A stretch of 64,000 nt of DNA, taken from Winogradskyella echinorum (lineage in GTDB: Bacteria; Bacteroidota; Bacteroidia; Flavobacteriales; Flavobacteriaceae). The position numbers were made by a program, and so were the translations under genes. The notes below the pieces were generated by a model that was not told the DNA's origin, searched no databases, and saw only the letters and a program-made list of their open reading frames with translations. Below are positions 1 to 9,181 of the stretch, piece by piece. Position 1 is the first letter of the stretch. Every line of letters starts with the position of its first letter. The stretch is taken from contig NZ_JACOQD010000001.1 in NCBI RefSeq assembly GCF_014297365.1, positions 62,001 through 126,000 on the forward strand, given 5' to 3'.

Positions 1-1830
1 GTACAAATGTTGATAACCGTTTTTTGCGCCTAATGGTTGTAATATTTTTGGTGAATTGTAATCAAAATTTGTTTGTAAAACTTGACCAAAATAATAAAAA
101 GGAAAGTCGTATTGATTTGCTTCATTTGAAGTCACCTTCATAATATCTAGCATGTATGGTTTTTCAAAATCTTCGTCTTTTATAATTGCCATAGTACGCA
201 ATAACTCTGTTCCTGGATAGGCGTTACTTTCTTTTGCACTTGCGACTTGCACATTTGGATTATCTGATGAAAAATAATTTAAAACTGAATGATGCTGACT
301 TCCTATTTCATACTTACCATTAAAATGAGATGTTTCATTTTGTGTTACTGTATTATGTGCTATAGTTTGTTTTGCCCAAGTTTTATTTTCCTTTAGGTAA
401 TTACCTCCTCCTTTTTGCTCGATATTAACATAGCGAGATAAACCGTAATCCTGAAGAATTTCTTCACCATCTTCATATAAAGAATAAGATAACTTATCGT
501 AATGTCCATGACTAGAACCTTGTGCTGCGTATTTAAAAACTAGTTCAATAGCTTCGTTTCTTAAAATAGCAACACCTCCTTGGGTTCCGTTTGGTCCATC
601 TGAGAGATTAATAGATTTTTTAGTAAATGGTTCTACTTTTCCATTTTTAATTCCTAATGCTACAGCCAAACCAGAATCATCTAATAGCACACGATCTTGT
701 TCTTTAGCTATACTTAACAAACCTGGATCTTGGTCACCAAAATGATATGATATATCTACTGCTGTAACTAAAGCATTGTTGTAATACGACATACCTTTTT
801 GACCATCATTAAGTGGAAAAAAATCACCATCTGCATCCGATAGATTTAATAAGGCATTTATTGATTTCATTAATACGCCTTCTTTATATTCGAATATTTT
901 TAACTCAGGCTTTACGTTATGTAACCCTTCTGCAAAAATTAAAAACGGATACATGGCGTAGCGTTGGTAGTATGGCCCTTCATTGTAATAACCATCTGGT
1001 GAAAAAGGCTCTTCAATATTGGCTAAAAAACCAGCTTTTCCGTCTTTATTTAAAAAGCCACCATCATCATCCTTTTTTGTGGCATCTAATTTTAAGTCTT
1101 TAATTCCGTACAAAGCACGATCAATCAATTCTTGGTCATCCATTACCAAACCAATCATACCTACAGCTGTATTTCCCCATGTACTATGATTATGCACACG
1201 CTGATAAAACTGCGGACTATCTATTGAGATGTGATCTGCAAATGGTTTGAATAAATTAGTTTCTAATTTATTACGTTCTTCTTCTGACAGGTAGTTATAA
1301 ATGCAATCGTACGCCTGACTAACATAAACTAACCAATTAGAATCGTTTAAACATTGCCAGAATAATTTACCTCTTGCATACGATCTAGTTTTTGGATGCA
1401 ATGGCAATGTCTTATACAATGCTTCATATTGCATCAGCATATCTTTTACATATTTAGCATATTTTTCGTCATCTAAAATTTGATACAACAAACCTGCTTG
1501 CTGTAATACAAACCAATTTCGCTTGTGCCTAACATGTGTATAACCACCAGAATAATCTTTGGGAATAGGCACTTCTATACCTGCTTCAATTTCGGCATCA
1601 ATTTCTGCTTTAACAACTTCTAAGGTTTGATCAAAAATTGGAATGCTACCTAATTGTGCTCTAATATCTTTTACGCCTTGAGCTGTTAAAATAAGCTTCG
1701 GATGCTCTTGAGACACATCGGTTTGAGCCTTATTTTCTGAATAAGTTGTGTTTTCTTTTTTACAAGAATAAAATGCAAAAACAATTGCTATAATTACTAA
1801 TTTGAAAGGTATTTTAAGTTTTATTCTCAT
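1..1830 (-). CDS. PL17 oligoalginate lyase lipoprotein (3' end cut by window edge)
   Basis: This frame is open from the ATG at 1828-1830 to base 1, giving 610 codons; family members run to about 750, so the C-terminus lies outside the window. The N-terminus is a lipoprotein signal ending FAFYSCKKE, which suggests an outer-membrane or periplasmic lipoprotein. An alpha-barrel alginate-lyase domain follows with NHSTWGN and the PL17 hallmark SPDGYYNEGPYYQRYAMYPF. The C-terminal half is heparinase II/III-like, with KYAAQGSSHGHYDKLS. PL17 enzymes are exolytic oligoalginate lyases that release unsaturated uronate, which becomes DEH. The gene lies 16 bases after the PL6 gene, so it is probably co-transcribed with it. 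The family call is firm; exo activity is inferred from family knowledge. Confidence 0.93.
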   Translation of the reverse strand, partial: MRIKLKIPFKLVIIAIVFAFYSCKKENTTYSENKAQTDVSQEHPKLILTAQGVKDIRAQLGSIPIFDQTLEVVKAEIDAEIEAGIEVPIPKDYSGGYTHVRHKRNWFVLQQAGLLYQILDDEKYAKYVKDMLMQYEALYKTLPLHPKTRSYARGKLFWQCLNDSNWLVYVSQAYDCIYNYLSEEERNKLETNLFKPFADHISIDSPQFYQRVHNHSTWGNTAVGMIGLVMDDQELIDRALYGIKDLKLDATKKDDDGGFLNKDGKAGFLANIEEPFSPDGYYNEGPYYQRYAMYPFLIFAEGLHNVKPELKIFEYKEGVLMKSINALLNLSDADGDFFPLNDGQKGMSYYNNALVTAVDISYHFGDQDPGLLSIAKEQDRVLLDDSGLAVALGIKNGKVEPFTKKSINLSDGPNGTQGGVAILRNEAIELVFKYAAQGSSHGHYDKLSYSLYEDGEEILQDYGLSRYVNIEQKGGGNYLKENKTWAKQTIAHNTVTQNETSHFNGKYEIGSQHHSVLNYFSSDNPNVQVASAKESNAYPGTELLRTMAIIKDEDFEKPYMLDIMKVTSNEANQYDFPFYYFGQVLQTNFDYNSPKILQPLGAKNGYQHLY

Positions 1831-1846
1831 AATTTGTGTCATCAAT

Positions 1847-4420
1847 TTAATTTGAAATTACAATCATTTTAGAAATAGCTTGATTTGAATTTGATAGGTT
1901 AACAATGTAAGCACCACCGAATAATGCCGATGTATCAATAATGAATTCATTGGAAGAAGAATTTACAATTTTTTCAATAACCTTTCTACCATCTAAACTA
2001 AATACTTTAATTACATCAATTGTCTGATTATTCAGATTTTTAATATACAATTTATCTTTTGCAGGCATTGGATAAAATGATATGCTATTTTCTAAATCAA
2101 GTTCATTTACCGATAACACTTGATTACCAAAAAATTCTATTTCTGTAATATTGTTCCAGGCACTTACTCTTGACGTACCAGCTGAGTTAAATCTTCCAAA
2201 GCCCATTAATTTTACATAACGCGCGTTAGTTGTTATTTCATATTGGTCAAAACCTTCATCAGTTCCTGTAGTTGTTGTGATTAATAGGTCATCGGAAGAT
2301 GCTGGCAATAGCAATGTAAAATCTAAAGGATCGGTTCCGGTAGTTGATACCCATATTTGTAAACCGTATGGATCATCTTTATCGTCGGTTGCAATTTGTA
2401 TTAAATCAAGGTCATATTCATTACCTAAATCGAAAATAACATACTCACCATCACCTTTATAATCATCTGGCAGAATAGCACCATCTTGTGCTGTCCAATG
2501 CGAATCACTAACCTTATCTAACGTATTTGTGGCGTAATTAAACCTATTGTTTTCTGGCTCTACTTGTTGTTGAGAAAAAGAATGTACTGAAACTGGGCCA
2601 CCTCCTGGTACGTCATTTATAAGATCGTACAAATCTGTTAAATCAGCACCATCTTGTATAACATTTAAAGTTCTTACAATATCGTCACCTCCTGGATCTT
2701 GGCTAAATGTTACAGTACCTGCCCTGCTATTTGTATCTGTATTTTCGGTAACAGAAACGGACACTACAGCATCACCAGTACCAGCACTAATATCAATAGA
2801 TATCCATGCATCATTAGAAACGGCTGTCCAACTCACATTAGCATTCACAGATACATCATTACTACCAGCATCTGAAGTAAAATTTGGCAAGTTACCAACA
2901 GTTAAAGATTCGGGCACTTCAATAGTACAATCGCCATCGATAATACTAGCACCTAAATTATCCACAAAACAAGCACCTATTCCGTAACCAACCATATCAT
3001 CTGTTATTGGTTCATATGTTCCCATATTTGCACCTTTCCCTGAAGAGCCAGATCCAGAAAATGTAAATATTTCCCCATCTGCGGTCGCTGTAATTCCATT
3101 CTCTTCAGAAAAACCTGCATTAGTTTCACCTAAAGTTGTTCCTGTATAAACATTATCTATATAAGTTAATGACGTACCAAGATCAGCATAAGAGGTAGGA
3201 GTATCACCTGAAATGACATCAGACAAATTTGGGTCTCCTGCTGCAAAATAAATTAAGTTATTTGAAACTGTACCTGTTGGATCAGTTGTTCCTTTATCTG
3301 CATTATAAAATAAAGGCGCATTAGTATTTATAATTGTATTATTAGAAAGGTTAAGATTTTCGGTAAATTGATAACCGTTTGATGTATTTGTAGACATGCA
3401 AGTAACAGCATGACTTGCACTTCCTCCTAAAAATGTAATACCATTGTTCCATTTTGCTTGACTATTTACAGTTATACAATCTTGAATGTAATTATTAGTA
3501 ATTATATGGTTACTGTCTGAAATTCTAATACCACCTGTACCTTCTACATCTTCACCTAAAAAGTAATTACCATCTACCGTCGCATCAGAACCATGACGCA
3601 ACACCAAAGATCCTCTACACCTTCTAAATGTATTATTAATAAATTCATTGCCTTTACTTTTATTGGTTATGATTTCATTTTCACCATCTGCCTCAACAAA
3701 ATAATTATTACTTACTACAACATCACTACTTACATTCTGAGTATCACTAGAACCTATACGAATAGTTTCGCTGTCCCCAGAATTACTTAAGGTATTGTCT
3801 ATTTTTTCGTAATTAAAGAAATAATTATTACTGATGTTATGGCCAACTATAGCACAAGGATCATTTTGAGAATTATAATAATATTCCGCTAAAACTAAAG
3901 CACCTGCACTCGCTTTATTCATAAAAGAACAATTAATTACGGTGTTATAAGTTCCGTAAAGAACTATCCATCTATGTTTTGTAATTGAATTATTAGCTAT
4001 ATCATCAGCCACATCGTCTGGATGTATTGCTAAACCATCAATAACACAATTTTGAATGGTACTATAATTGGCATAATCTGTCCCATTTCTAAATTGAATA
4101 AAATTACTAGCACCATAACCACCTTGCCAATGGAAGCCATCAACAATAACATAGTCACCACCAATATTCATTTGTAAGCCACCAGTAAATTTTACTCCAC
4201 CAGGTGTTTCAGCTCTAAAAATAATTGGATCTGAAGGTGTACCGTTGCCAATAAAATCAATGCGCTCATCGGTATTATATACACCATTTGCTAAAATAAT
4301 CTCATCTCCGGCAACATATGTATTATCTTCTAATTGCTCAGGATCCGTAATATTATAGGTTGTTTGCCCAATAACTGATATTGAAAATACTAACATTAAA
4401 TAAAAAGTAATTTTCTTCAT
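1847..4420 (-). CDS. PL6 alginate lyase with BACON-like, F5/8-type and T9SS sorting domains
   Basis: A signal peptide (MKKITFYLMLVFSISVIGQ) is followed by a chondroitinase-B/PL6 parallel beta-helix. The catalytic pair lies in ENEIITNKSKGNEF (Lys about 254) and SLVLRHG (Arg about 275), close to the spacing in characterised PL6 enzymes. Around residues 505-595 a BACON-like repeat is visible (VSWTAVSNDAWISI, then RTLNVIQDGA). A discoidin/F5-8C-like domain follows, ending TEIEFFG, then a type A T9SS sorting domain (FYPMPAKDKLYI). The protein is therefore predicted to be secreted or surface-attached and to attack polymeric alginate. I chose the second Met, the start of MKK, because MLI before it adds nothing to the signal peptide. 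A tandem operator and a TAnnTTTG box lie just upstream, making this the first gene of its transcript. Confidence 0.93.
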   Translation of the reverse strand: MKKITFYLMLVFSISVIGQTTYNITDPEQLEDNTYVAGDEIILANGVYNTDERIDFIGNGTPSDPIIFRAETPGGVKFTGGLQMNIGGDYVIVDGFHWQGGYGASNFIQFRNGTDYANYSTIQNCVIDGLAIHPDDVADDIANNSITKHRWIVLYGTYNTVINCSFMNKASAGALVLAEYYYNSQNDPCAIVGHNISNNYFFNYEKIDNTLSNSGDSETIRIGSSDTQNVSSDVVVSNNYFVEADGENEIITNKSKGNEFINNTFRRCRGSLVLRHGSDATVDGNYFLGEDVEGTGGIRISDSNHIITNNYIQDCITVNSQAKWNNGITFLGGSASHAVTCMSTNTSNGYQFTENLNLSNNTIINTNAPLFYNADKGTTDPTGTVSNNLIYFAAGDPNLSDVISGDTPTSYADLGTSLTYIDNVYTGTTLGETNAGFSEENGITATADGEIFTFSGSGSSGKGANMGTYEPITDDMVGYGIGACFVDNLGASIIDGDCTIEVPESLTVGNLPNFTSDAGSNDVSVNANVSWTAVSNDAWISIDISAGTGDAVVSVSVTENTDTNSRAGTVTFSQDPGGDDIVRTLNVIQDGADLTDLYDLINDVPGGGPVSVHSFSQQQVEPENNRFNYATNTLDKVSDSHWTAQDGAILPDDYKGDGEYVIFDLGNEYDLDLIQIATDDKDDPYGLQIWVSTTGTDPLDFTLLLPASSDDLLITTTTGTDEGFDQYEITTNARYVKLMGFGRFNSAGTSRVSAWNNITEIEFFGNQVLSVNELDLENSISFYPMPAKDKLYIKNLNNQTIDVIKVFSLDGRKVIEKIVNSSSNEFIIDTSALFGGAYIVNLSNSNQAISKMIVISN

Positions 4421-4437
4421 AATTAACATATTTTAAA

Positions 4438-4467
4438 TTGGTTTACCAGATTGGTTTACCAAATATA
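4438..4467 (-). promoter_or_regulatory. Tandem operator over promoter -7 box upstream of PL6
   Basis: Two copies of TGGTTTACCA lie at 4439-4448 and 4452-4461, 13 bases apart. Each has palindromic TGGT/ACCA ends. Read on the minus strand, the upstream copy runs into TATATTTG (4460-4467), an exact Bacteroidota TAnnTTTG -7 box, so a bound protein would block the promoter. The predicted 5' leader to the PL6 ATG is about 30 bases. TGGTnnACCA cores are typical of FadR/GntR-family regulators. No such regulator is encoded in the window, so the identity of the binder is inferred. Confidence 0.75.
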
Positions 4468-4578
4468 AGGATATTTTTTTGAAATTTTAGATGAATTTAT
4501 TTATTGAATTAGTATTTAGATTAATGAACAATAAACGGTATACACCTAAATTCCAATTACATACAAACAAGCTATTAA

Positions 4579-5346
4579 TTACATATTATAAACACCACCA
4601 TTTATGTCGAGGGTTGCTCCAGTAATAAAACCATCATATTCTGAAGCTAAATATAAAACTGCTCTTGCTACATCGTCAGCATTTCCTGCGCGATTAATAG
4701 GTATCCCTTCAATAGTTTTGGCAGCAGATTCTTTTGTGGTATGTGTGTTATGGAATGACGTTCCTAAAATTAAACCAGGCGCAACCGCATTAACGCGAAT
4801 ACCCTTTGGTCCAAGCTCTGTAGAAAGTGCACGTGTATAGGTTAGTATAGCTCCTTTACTTGTAGCATACACTAATGAACCTGGATGACCTCCTTTTCGT
4901 CCTGCAAGTGATGCCAAATTAACAATACTACTGTTTTCGTTTTTTGCTAAATGAGGTGCAGCAGCTCGAGTTACAAATTGCAAAGATGTCATATTTATAT
5001 CCATAACTTTATGCCAGAAGTCAGCTTCCAATTCATCCAACATTTTACGAGCCACTAATGAACCTGCATTATTGATAAGTATATCTAAGCTCCCTAAGGT
5101 TTCAACAGTTTTTTTAACCAAGGTATTAGCATCCGATTCTTTTGTTAAATCACCACTTATAGCAACCGCTTTTTGCCCTTTGCCTATTGCATAATCAACC
5201 AATGTATTAGCAGTATCTGCACTAGAAAAATAGTGAATGGCAACATTAGCACCACTATCTATAAAATGTTTGGTAATTGCTTCACCAATACCTTGTGCAC
5301 CAGCTGTGATAAGTACATTTTTTCCTGCTATCTTATTATTCATCAT
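4579..5346 (-). CDS. SDR-family reductase, probable DEH reductase
   Basis: This 255-residue classical short-chain dehydrogenase has a cofactor loop TAGAQGIG (first Gly of TGxxxGxG replaced by Ala), NNAG near residue 91, a catalytic Ser in VNLASLAG, YATSK, and the C-terminal INGG. In alginate degradation the NAD(P)H-dependent reduction of DEH to 2-keto-3-deoxygluconate is done by SDR enzymes of this size, so DEH reductase is the best guess. The neighbouring gluconokinase and 6-phosphogluconate dehydrogenase leave a gluconate 5-dehydrogenase (IdnO-like) role open. It lies 10 bases after the PL7 gene and is probably the last gene of the operator-14.5 kb transcript. There are two consecutive ATG codons; the upstream one is given. 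Confidence 0.85.
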   Translation of the reverse strand: MMNNKIAGKNVLITAGAQGIGEAITKHFIDSGANVAIHYFSSADTANTLVDYAIGKGQKAVAISGDLTKESDANTLVKKTVETLGSLDILINNAGSLVARKMLDELEADFWHKVMDINMTSLQFVTRAAAPHLAKNENSSIVNLASLAGRKGGHPGSLVYATSKGAILTYTRALSTELGPKGIRVNAVAPGLILGTSFHNTHTTKESAAKTIEGIPINRAGNADDVARAVLYLASEYDGFITGATLDINGGVYNM

Positions 5347-5356
5347 AATCTATTTT

Positions 5357-6460
5357 TTATTTTACTTTATCATTTTTGCTGAAATACCCTTCGTTAGATA
5401 CCGCATTGTCACTTACTGAAATGCTTCCAGTTTTAAACCAAACTTCAACATAATTTCCGTCGGCATATTGTTTTTGAACATCGCCACCATGCGTTTCAGC
5501 TCCAGAACACCAATTTCTATTCACTTCAGGTGATTTACCATTAGTTTGATTGTAGGCACCAAGTTTAAAAAAACAGCCTTCACCTGCATAAGCTTCTTTT
5601 CGCTCCACACCATCTTGACCAATAGGCACAAATAACTTTTGCGTTTGCTCTGGTATGTCTGCTTTTGTTGTGTATTCTGATTCAATTAAATTTTTAGTAA
5701 ACGTTTTGGTTTCATGACCTTCACTTGTAAACTTCAATGTCATAACACCATCCTTAACTACCACTTCATAACTAAATTCTTCACCTAAAGCAATCCCATC
5801 TTTTGGTTCTTCTGGATAGGTGTTTTCTGTGTCACCAACTACTGAAAAATCATGTCCCCAAACTGCTGAAGAAAAATCCCAGCGTCCAGAATTATCATCA
5901 CCAGCTGTATTGATTTCATAATGCCAAAACACAGAACCTTTGGTATGACCTGGAAACTTTTTGTAGAAAATTTTTAAAGGTTCGTTTTCATGTTTATCTG
6001 CACTATGAATTTGCCCTACAACAACCGCATGTGAAGCCGCAACTCTTGCATCTCCAGTAGCAGATACATTCATAACTTTTAAGGTTGCTGTTAATTTATC
6101 ATCTGCTGTTTTAGGATACCATTTTTTGGTTTGTGCTAATTCGGTTCTTGTATTATTTGAGGTGCCATGTGTATTTCCTCCATTAGGTGTTTTAAAAACC
6201 ACCCAATTATTTTCACCGTCGTTAGTAGTATAAAAGTAATCCTTGTTTTCAAAGTTATTGGCAATTCCAACATTTGATCCATCACCTAAGATTAATTTCC
6301 AATGATCAAAAAACGGAATGACATCACTGGCATATACTGTTTTTTCAGTCGCTTTTTCTTCAGTTGTTTCCTCTAATTTTTCAGCTGAATTCTTACAGCT
6401 ATGCAGTGTAAAAATGGCGCATAAAATACAAAGTGCTATTGTGCTTATTTTTTTATTCAT
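5357..6460 (-). CDS. PL7 alginate lyase lipoprotein (copy A)
   Basis: A lipoprotein signal (LCAIFTLHSCKNS) precedes a single PL7 (alginate lyase 2) jelly-roll domain. All three PL7 active-site blocks are present: RTELAQ, QIH, and FFKLGAYNQ. QIH rather than QVH is usually linked to acting on guluronate-containing stretches. The 367-residue length is normal for a single-domain PL7 lipoprotein. It is a paralogue of the PL7 gene at 9668-10690, with near-identical blocks such as NEPLKIFYKKFPGHTKGSVF and PEEPKDGIALGEEFSYEV. The two copies flank three genes of gluconate-type metabolism. It is expected on the cell surface or in the periplasm. Confidence 0.94.
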   Translation of the reverse strand: MNKKISTIALCILCAIFTLHSCKNSAEKLEETTEEKATEKTVYASDVIPFFDHWKLILGDGSNVGIANNFENKDYFYTTNDGENNWVVFKTPNGGNTHGTSNNTRTELAQTKKWYPKTADDKLTATLKVMNVSATGDARVAASHAVVVGQIHSADKHENEPLKIFYKKFPGHTKGSVFWHYEINTAGDDNSGRWDFSSAVWGHDFSVVGDTENTYPEEPKDGIALGEEFSYEVVVKDGVMTLKFTSEGHETKTFTKNLIESEYTTKADIPEQTQKLFVPIGQDGVERKEAYAGEGCFFKLGAYNQTNGKSPEVNRNWCSGAETHGGDVQKQYADGNYVEVWFKTGSISVSDNAVSNEGYFSKNDKVK

Positions 6461-6492
6461 GGTGGTATTATTTAATTTTATGTTTTAATTTT

Positions 6493-7767
6493 TTAGAAAT
6501 ATTCTGTTAGTGCAACTATCCCGTTATATGAAATGACTAATGAAAAGAACAGTGCTGCAAAAAGTCCGATGTTAACACCTAACCCTGTTTTATAGTTTTT
6601 CATTATTTTTTTACTGTTTACCATTAAAATGATTCCCAATACAACGGCTGGTAATACAAATACATTAAACACTTGAGAAAGAATTTGAACTTCAATAGGG
6701 TTGGCACCAAAAGCTGGACCAATTAAAGCCACCAAACAAGCGATAAAGGTTATAATTCTGAATTGTTTTGAATTGGTATCTAATTCACCAGATTGGTAAT
6801 CGGCAATTAATAAAGGGGCTATTAATAAACACGGAAAAATAGAAGATAAACCTGCACTTAAAGCTCCAAAAAAGAAAATAGTAACCGCCCATTTTCCAGC
6901 TACTGGCTCTAAAGTATTTGCCATATCTAGTACTTGACTCACCTCCTTACCTTGATAATATAAAGCACCTGCAGCGACTGCCATAATGACGCCACTAATT
7001 ATAAATATTAAAATCGTAGCTGTAATAGAATCCTTTTTTTGTTGATCTAAGTTTTTAATCGTCCACCCTTTTCCTTTTACAAATAAGGGTCTAGATAAAA
7101 AAGTTGCTGAAGCCATTGTCGTACCAACAAAAGCAGCTACTAGCATTTTACCACCAGGAACATCTGGAATGGTTGGTATTAATCCTTTTACAACATCCAT
7201 TGGAAGTGGTTGCACAAAACATAATGAGAGTATAAATGAGAATCCCATCAAGGTAACAAAAATGACCAATATTTTTTCAAAAAACGTGTACTTTCCAACG
7301 AGCATTAACAGGTAGAATGTAATGATGATGATAATGGCTGTTATTAAAACGGTTTGATATTTATAATCTGCCAAACCATCAAAGTTTACATTTAAGATTT
7401 CATAAATGATATTTGAGGAAATCCCAAGAATTCCCATTAAGGAATTCCATTGCCCAAAGGTGATACCTATAATGATTAATATGGCTAAAGCTTTACCATA
7501 TTTTAAATGCTTTTTAAATCCGTAGAGTGCTGTTTCACCTGTTATCAATCCGTAGTTTCCATAAGCAAACATAAGTACACCAGAGAAGATACAACTTAAT
7601 AAAAGCACCCAAAGCAGTTGCATATTGAACTTGCTTCCTGCAACAATCATAGACGTCACACTACCTGTACCTATGGTATAACCTATGGCAAAAATACCAG
7701 GACCAAACCCTAATACTATGGCAATAATTTTTTTAAGTAACGATGTCTTCGGTGTTGTTGTTTCCAT
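6493..7767 (-). CDS. Nramp-fold permease lacking metal-binding motifs
   Basis: This is a 424-residue integral membrane protein with about 11 hydrophobic segments. The N-terminus GFGPGIFAIGY and the following GSKFNMQLLWVLLLS match TM1-TM2 of the Nramp/MntH family (APC fold). The metal-binding DPGN of TM1 is replaced by residues around IGTGS (about 32-36), and the MPH of TM6 by MAS/ATF within GTTMASATFLSRP (about 215-227). A Mn2+/Fe2+ transport role is therefore unlikely. It lies between 6-phosphogluconate dehydrogenase (4-base gap) and a PL7 lyase, so uptake of a sugar acid such as gluconate, KDG or DEH is the working hypothesis. The fold assignment is good; the substrate is inferred from context only. 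Confidence 0.8.
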   Translation of the reverse strand: METTTPKTSLLKKIIAIVLGFGPGIFAIGYTIGTGSVTSMIVAGSKFNMQLLWVLLLSCIFSGVLMFAYGNYGLITGETALYGFKKHLKYGKALAILIIIGITFGQWNSLMGILGISSNIIYEILNVNFDGLADYKYQTVLITAIIIIITFYLLMLVGKYTFFEKILVIFVTLMGFSFILSLCFVQPLPMDVVKGLIPTIPDVPGGKMLVAAFVGTTMASATFLSRPLFVKGKGWTIKNLDQQKKDSITATILIFIISGVIMAVAAGALYYQGKEVSQVLDMANTLEPVAGKWAVTIFFFGALSAGLSSIFPCLLIAPLLIADYQSGELDTNSKQFRIITFIACLVALIGPAFGANPIEVQILSQVFNVFVLPAVVLGIILMVNSKKIMKNYKTGLGVNIGLFAALFFSLVISYNGIVALTEYF

Positions 7768-7771
7768 AATA

Positions 7772-9181
7772 TTAGTTTGTTTTATTCCAAATGGTGTGAT
7801 GACTTTTCACGCCATCATCATCATTTCTTTTGTATGTATGCGCTCCAAAATAATCACGTTGCGCCTGTATGATATTTGCAGAGGAATCTACTGTAGTAAT
7901 CCCGTTAAAAAACTGAATTGATTCTCCCAAACATGATGCTGTAATATCATTAAGCACACATTGCGACACTACCTTTTTAACAGATGGTTTGTAGTGTTTT
8001 ATTGATGCTATTAATTGCGAGTTGGTTAATATATTCGTTGTCTCTTTGAAGACTTCAACTAGTGCTTCCATTAATGTTGATCTTATGATGCAACCGTTTG
8101 TCCAGATTCTAGCAATTTCACTTAAATTTAAGTTCCATGAGAATTTATTTGAAGCTTCAGCAATGAGTTTAAACCCTTGGTAATGATTGATAATTCTTGC
8201 AAACTGATAGGCTTCTAAAATTTCGGTTGAAGACAGCTGTAAATCTGAAACAGTGCCGCCTTTAAAATTAGAATTTAACTGAATACGTTCCTCTTTATAA
8301 AAAGAGGTGTATCTGGCAAATAAAGCCGCAGCAATCAATGTACTTGGCACACCCAATTCTGCCGAGGCGATAGTTGTCCAGTTTCCAGTGCCTTTATTTC
8401 CTGCTTTATCCAGTATTTTTTTTACCAGCCAATCATCGCCTTCTTTTGTTCTTAAAATATCAATAGTTATTTCTAATAAATAGCTATTTGCCGTATTTTT
8501 CCAAGTTTCTAAAATGTTAGCAATCTCATCTAAGTTATGACCTGTAGCTTCCAAAATAGTAATAACTTCAGCCAGTAATTGCATTTCAACATACTCGACA
8601 CCATTGTGTACCATTTTAATAAAATGACCACTACCTTCTGGTCCAACATAAGTACAACAGGGTAAGTTATTTTGGTCTTTTGCTGAAATTTTTTCTAAAA
8701 AAGGTTTTACGTTATTATAAGCTTCCAGATCTCCACTTGGCATTATAGATGGTCCTTTTAGAGCACCTTCTTCACCACCAGACACACCTGTGCCTATAAA
8801 ATGAATGCCTTTAGATTTTAAATACTCGAAGCGTTCTTTTGTTTTTTTATAATTTGAATTTCCACCATCAATTAGAATATCATCTTTAGACAAATGAGGC
8901 AGCAAATCTTCAATAACATAATCTATTGTTTTACCTGCATTTACCATGAGCATGATTTTTCTTGGTGTTTCTAATGCGTTTACAAATGCTGAAATATCAT
9001 CAAAAGCAACAGCTTCAGATAATTCGGGATGCTCAGCTTTAAAGTTTTTGGCAACATCAACTTCAACACCATCAACATGTCTGTTAAACATTGCTATTTT
9101 AAAACCGTTGTTAGCTAAGTTTCGGCATAGGCTTTTTCCCATGACTCCTAAACCAAATAATCCAAATTCTGAAGTATTCAT
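7772..9181 (-). CDS. gnd: 6-phosphogluconate dehydrogenase, decarboxylating
   Basis: This full-length 469-residue 6PGDH oxidises and decarboxylates 6-phosphogluconate to ribulose 5-phosphate, making NADPH. Visible motifs are the Rossmann GLGVMG at residues 11-16, FNRH (an Asn-Arg pair typical of NADP+ enzymes), GVSGGEEGA, HNGVEY, the signature DKAGNKGTGNW, and the C-terminal QRDYFGAHTYKR. Its start overlaps the gluconokinase stop by four bases (ATGA), indicating translational coupling. Its place in an alginate locus is unusual, because standard DEH catabolism goes through KDG and KDPG rather than 6-phosphogluconate. It may supply NADPH for DEH reduction or serve a separate aldonate pathway; both are inferences. 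Confidence 0.95.
   Translation of the reverse strand: MNTSEFGLFGLGVMGKSLCRNLANNGFKIAMFNRHVDGVEVDVAKNFKAEHPELSEAVAFDDISAFVNALETPRKIMLMVNAGKTIDYVIEDLLPHLSKDDILIDGGNSNYKKTKERFEYLKSKGIHFIGTGVSGGEEGALKGPSIMPSGDLEAYNNVKPFLEKISAKDQNNLPCCTYVGPEGSGHFIKMVHNGVEYVEMQLLAEVITILEATGHNLDEIANILETWKNTANSYLLEITIDILRTKEGDDWLVKKILDKAGNKGTGNWTTIASAELGVPSTLIAAALFARYTSFYKEERIQLNSNFKGGTVSDLQLSSTEILEAYQFARIINHYQGFKLIAEASNKFSWNLNLSEIARIWTNGCIIRSTLMEALVEVFKETTNILTNSQLIASIKHYKPSVKKVVSQCVLNDITASCLGESIQFFNGITTVDSSANIIQAQRDYFGAHTYKRNDDDGVKSHHTIWNKTN

Noticed and set aside
813..1103. Plus-strand reading frame of 96 codons
   Set aside because: It lies antisense inside the PL17 gene, has unlikely composition rich in His and Leu, and no start signal.
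2841..2940. Possible frameshift in the PL6 gene near the BACON-like domain
   Set aside because: The frame is continuous and domain motifs are in order.
6493..7767. Annotation as a Mn2+/Fe2+ transporter (MntH)
   Set aside because: Both metal-binding motifs are replaced and the gene context is sugar-acid metabolism.
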